Notes under the pieces: generated by a model
Seen by the model: only the letters and a program-made list of their open reading frames with translations
Databases searched by the model: none
What the model was told of the DNA's origin: nothing
Program-made: the position numbers and the translations under genes
Shown: one piece after another, positions 63,196 to 64,000 of the stretch
Layout: each line of letters opens with the position of its first letter
How positions within the stretch are numbered: the stretch's first letter is position 1
Assembly (NCBI GenBank): GCA_001797465.1
Contig: MGPQ01000020.1
Location: forward strand, 62,001 to 126,000
Origin: Deltaproteobacteria bacterium GWB2_55_19
Lineage (GTDB): Bacteria; Desulfobacterota; GWC2-55-46
Reading direction: 5' to 3'
Length of the DNA stretch: 64,000 nucleotides

Positions 63196-64000
63196 ATGAG
63201 AACCTTGAGCGTCGACCTTGGCGAGAGGTCATACCCGATTGTCATCAAGCGGGGGCTCCTTTCAGAGGTCGGGTCCAGGGTAATTGGTCTCGGGTTCAAC
63301 GGCAGGGTAGCGGTTGTGACTAACCCGACGATAGCCAACCTTTACGCCGACAGGGTCATGAAGGGGCTGAAGGGCGCGGGGCTGAACCCGGCGCTCATCA
63401 CCATCCCTGACGGCGAGGAGTTCAAGTCGCTTAACGAGGCCGGTAAAGTATACGACGGACTTGTCAGGCACAGGATGGAGCGGTCTTCCGCCATAATAGC
63501 GCTCGGCGGCGGGGTCATAGGCGACATGGCGGGGTTTGTCGCCGCTACTTACCTCCGGGGAGTGCCCTATGTCCAGATCCCGACTACGCTCCTTGCCCAG
63601 GTAGACAGCTCAGTCGGCGGAAAGACCGCCGTGAACCACCCGTCCGGCAAGAACCTCATAGGCGCGTTCTACCAGCCGAAGGCCGTATTTATCGACCCGG
63701 ACGTCCTGAGGACGCTCCCTGAAAGGGAGCTAAAGGCCGGGATGGCCGAGGTCGTCAAATACGGCGTCATCTGGGACGAGGGGTTCTTCGGATTTCTTGA
63801 GAAGAACTCCGGCGTAATTTATTCGATAGGCAGGGAAACGACGCACGCCATAGAGCGCTCATGCGAGATAAAGGCGGAGGTCGTCGGAAAGGACGAGACC
63901 GAAAGCGGCTTAAGGTCCATTTTGAACCTCGGCCATACCTTCGGCCACGCCATAGAGGCGGTCTCCGGGTACGGCACATACAGACACGGGGAGGCGGTCT
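63196..64000 (+). CDS. aroB: 3-dehydroquinate synthase (partial, cut by window end)
   Basis: The first 268 codons are in the window; the stop is beyond 64000. IALGGGVIGDMAGFVAATYLRG, PTTLLAQVDSSVGGKTAVNHPSGKNLIG and the zinc ligand region NLGHTFGHAIEA identify AroB, which cyclises DAHP to 3-dehydroquinate using NAD and a divalent metal. GGAGAGG at 63181 precedes the ATG by 8 bases. Its presence argues that aromatic synthesis begins by the normal DAHP route. Confidence 0.97.
   Translation, partial: MRTLSVDLGERSYPIVIKRGLLSEVGSRVIGLGFNGRVAVVTNPTIANLYADRVMKGLKGAGLNPALITIPDGEEFKSLNEAGKVYDGLVRHRMERSSAIIALGGGVIGDMAGFVAATYLRGVPYVQIPTTLLAQVDSSVGGKTAVNHPSGKNLIGAFYQPKAVFIDPDVLRTLPERELKAGMAEVVKYGVIWDEGFFGFLEKNSGVIYSIGRETTHAIERSCEIKAEVVGKDETESGLRSILNLGHTFGHAIEAVSGYGTYRHGEAV

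Overview
The window is a dense stretch of bacterial chromosome: about 60 protein genes, mostly housekeeping and mostly on the + strand, with short gaps, many 1 to 4 base start/stop overlaps and no sign of prophage, plasmid or insertion sequence. I found no rRNA, tRNA or CRISPR array. Gene content fits a Gram-negative, Desulfobacterota-like (deltaproteobacterial) lineage: a pilMNOPQ cluster with an outer-membrane secretin, LL-diaminopimelate aminotransferase, folate-dependent TrmFO, a pyrophosphate-type phosphofructokinase, a short GNAT-type N-acetylglutamate synthase and HD-GYP signalling. This placement is an inference from gene content and order. The DNA is GC-rich but strongly favours ATA for Ile and AGG for Arg, and many genes start with TTG or GTG.

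Layout. 1-6.8 kb: end of an ABC-2 permease, rsmI, a small LEA-like anchored protein, a TMTC-like membrane/TPR protein, a minus-strand acyP-lipoprotein pair, trmFO and a HEAT protein. 6.9-9.8 kb (minus): an HD-GYP protein and a HEAT protein that share an N-terminal domain. 9.9-17.3 kb: radA, a PgaB-like glycosidase with an FNR-like regulator and a histidine kinase, a PPi-type PFK, a lipoprotein and a Mut7-C protein. 17.5-23.4 kb: cutA, lepA-lepB, xerC-hslV-hslU. 23.5-32.7 kb: argB-argD-argF-argG, an FAH-family enzyme, dapL, folK, a YHS protein, then a DhnA-type aldolase with an alcohol dehydrogenase. 32.7-43.9 kb: nadK, recN, a GNAT NAGS, pmbA/tldE, a CRP-type regulator, an M23 peptidase, secA, argJ.

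44-61 kb is a type IV pilus region in two parts. The first has a prepilin peptidase, a PilS-PilR-like two-component system, a well-formed sigma-54 promoter and four prepilin-like genes (FimT, PilV, PilW, PilX types). The PilW-like protein is 1472 residues long: a class III pilin N-terminus followed by six fibronectin type III-like modules and other beta-rich segments. No PilY1 gene is present, so this giant pilin is the best candidate for a tip adhesin. The second part starts at a strong sigma-70-type promoter and runs xre-pilM-pilN-pilO-pilP-pilQ, ending at a terminator; aroC-aroK-aroB follow, and aroB is cut by the window edge.

The intergenic DNA carries several palindromic repeat families. 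The clearest is one family present at 5.9-6.2 kb and, inverted, at 39.4-39.7 kb, where it forms an 84-bp tandem array; at the first site it supplies the last codons of trmFO.
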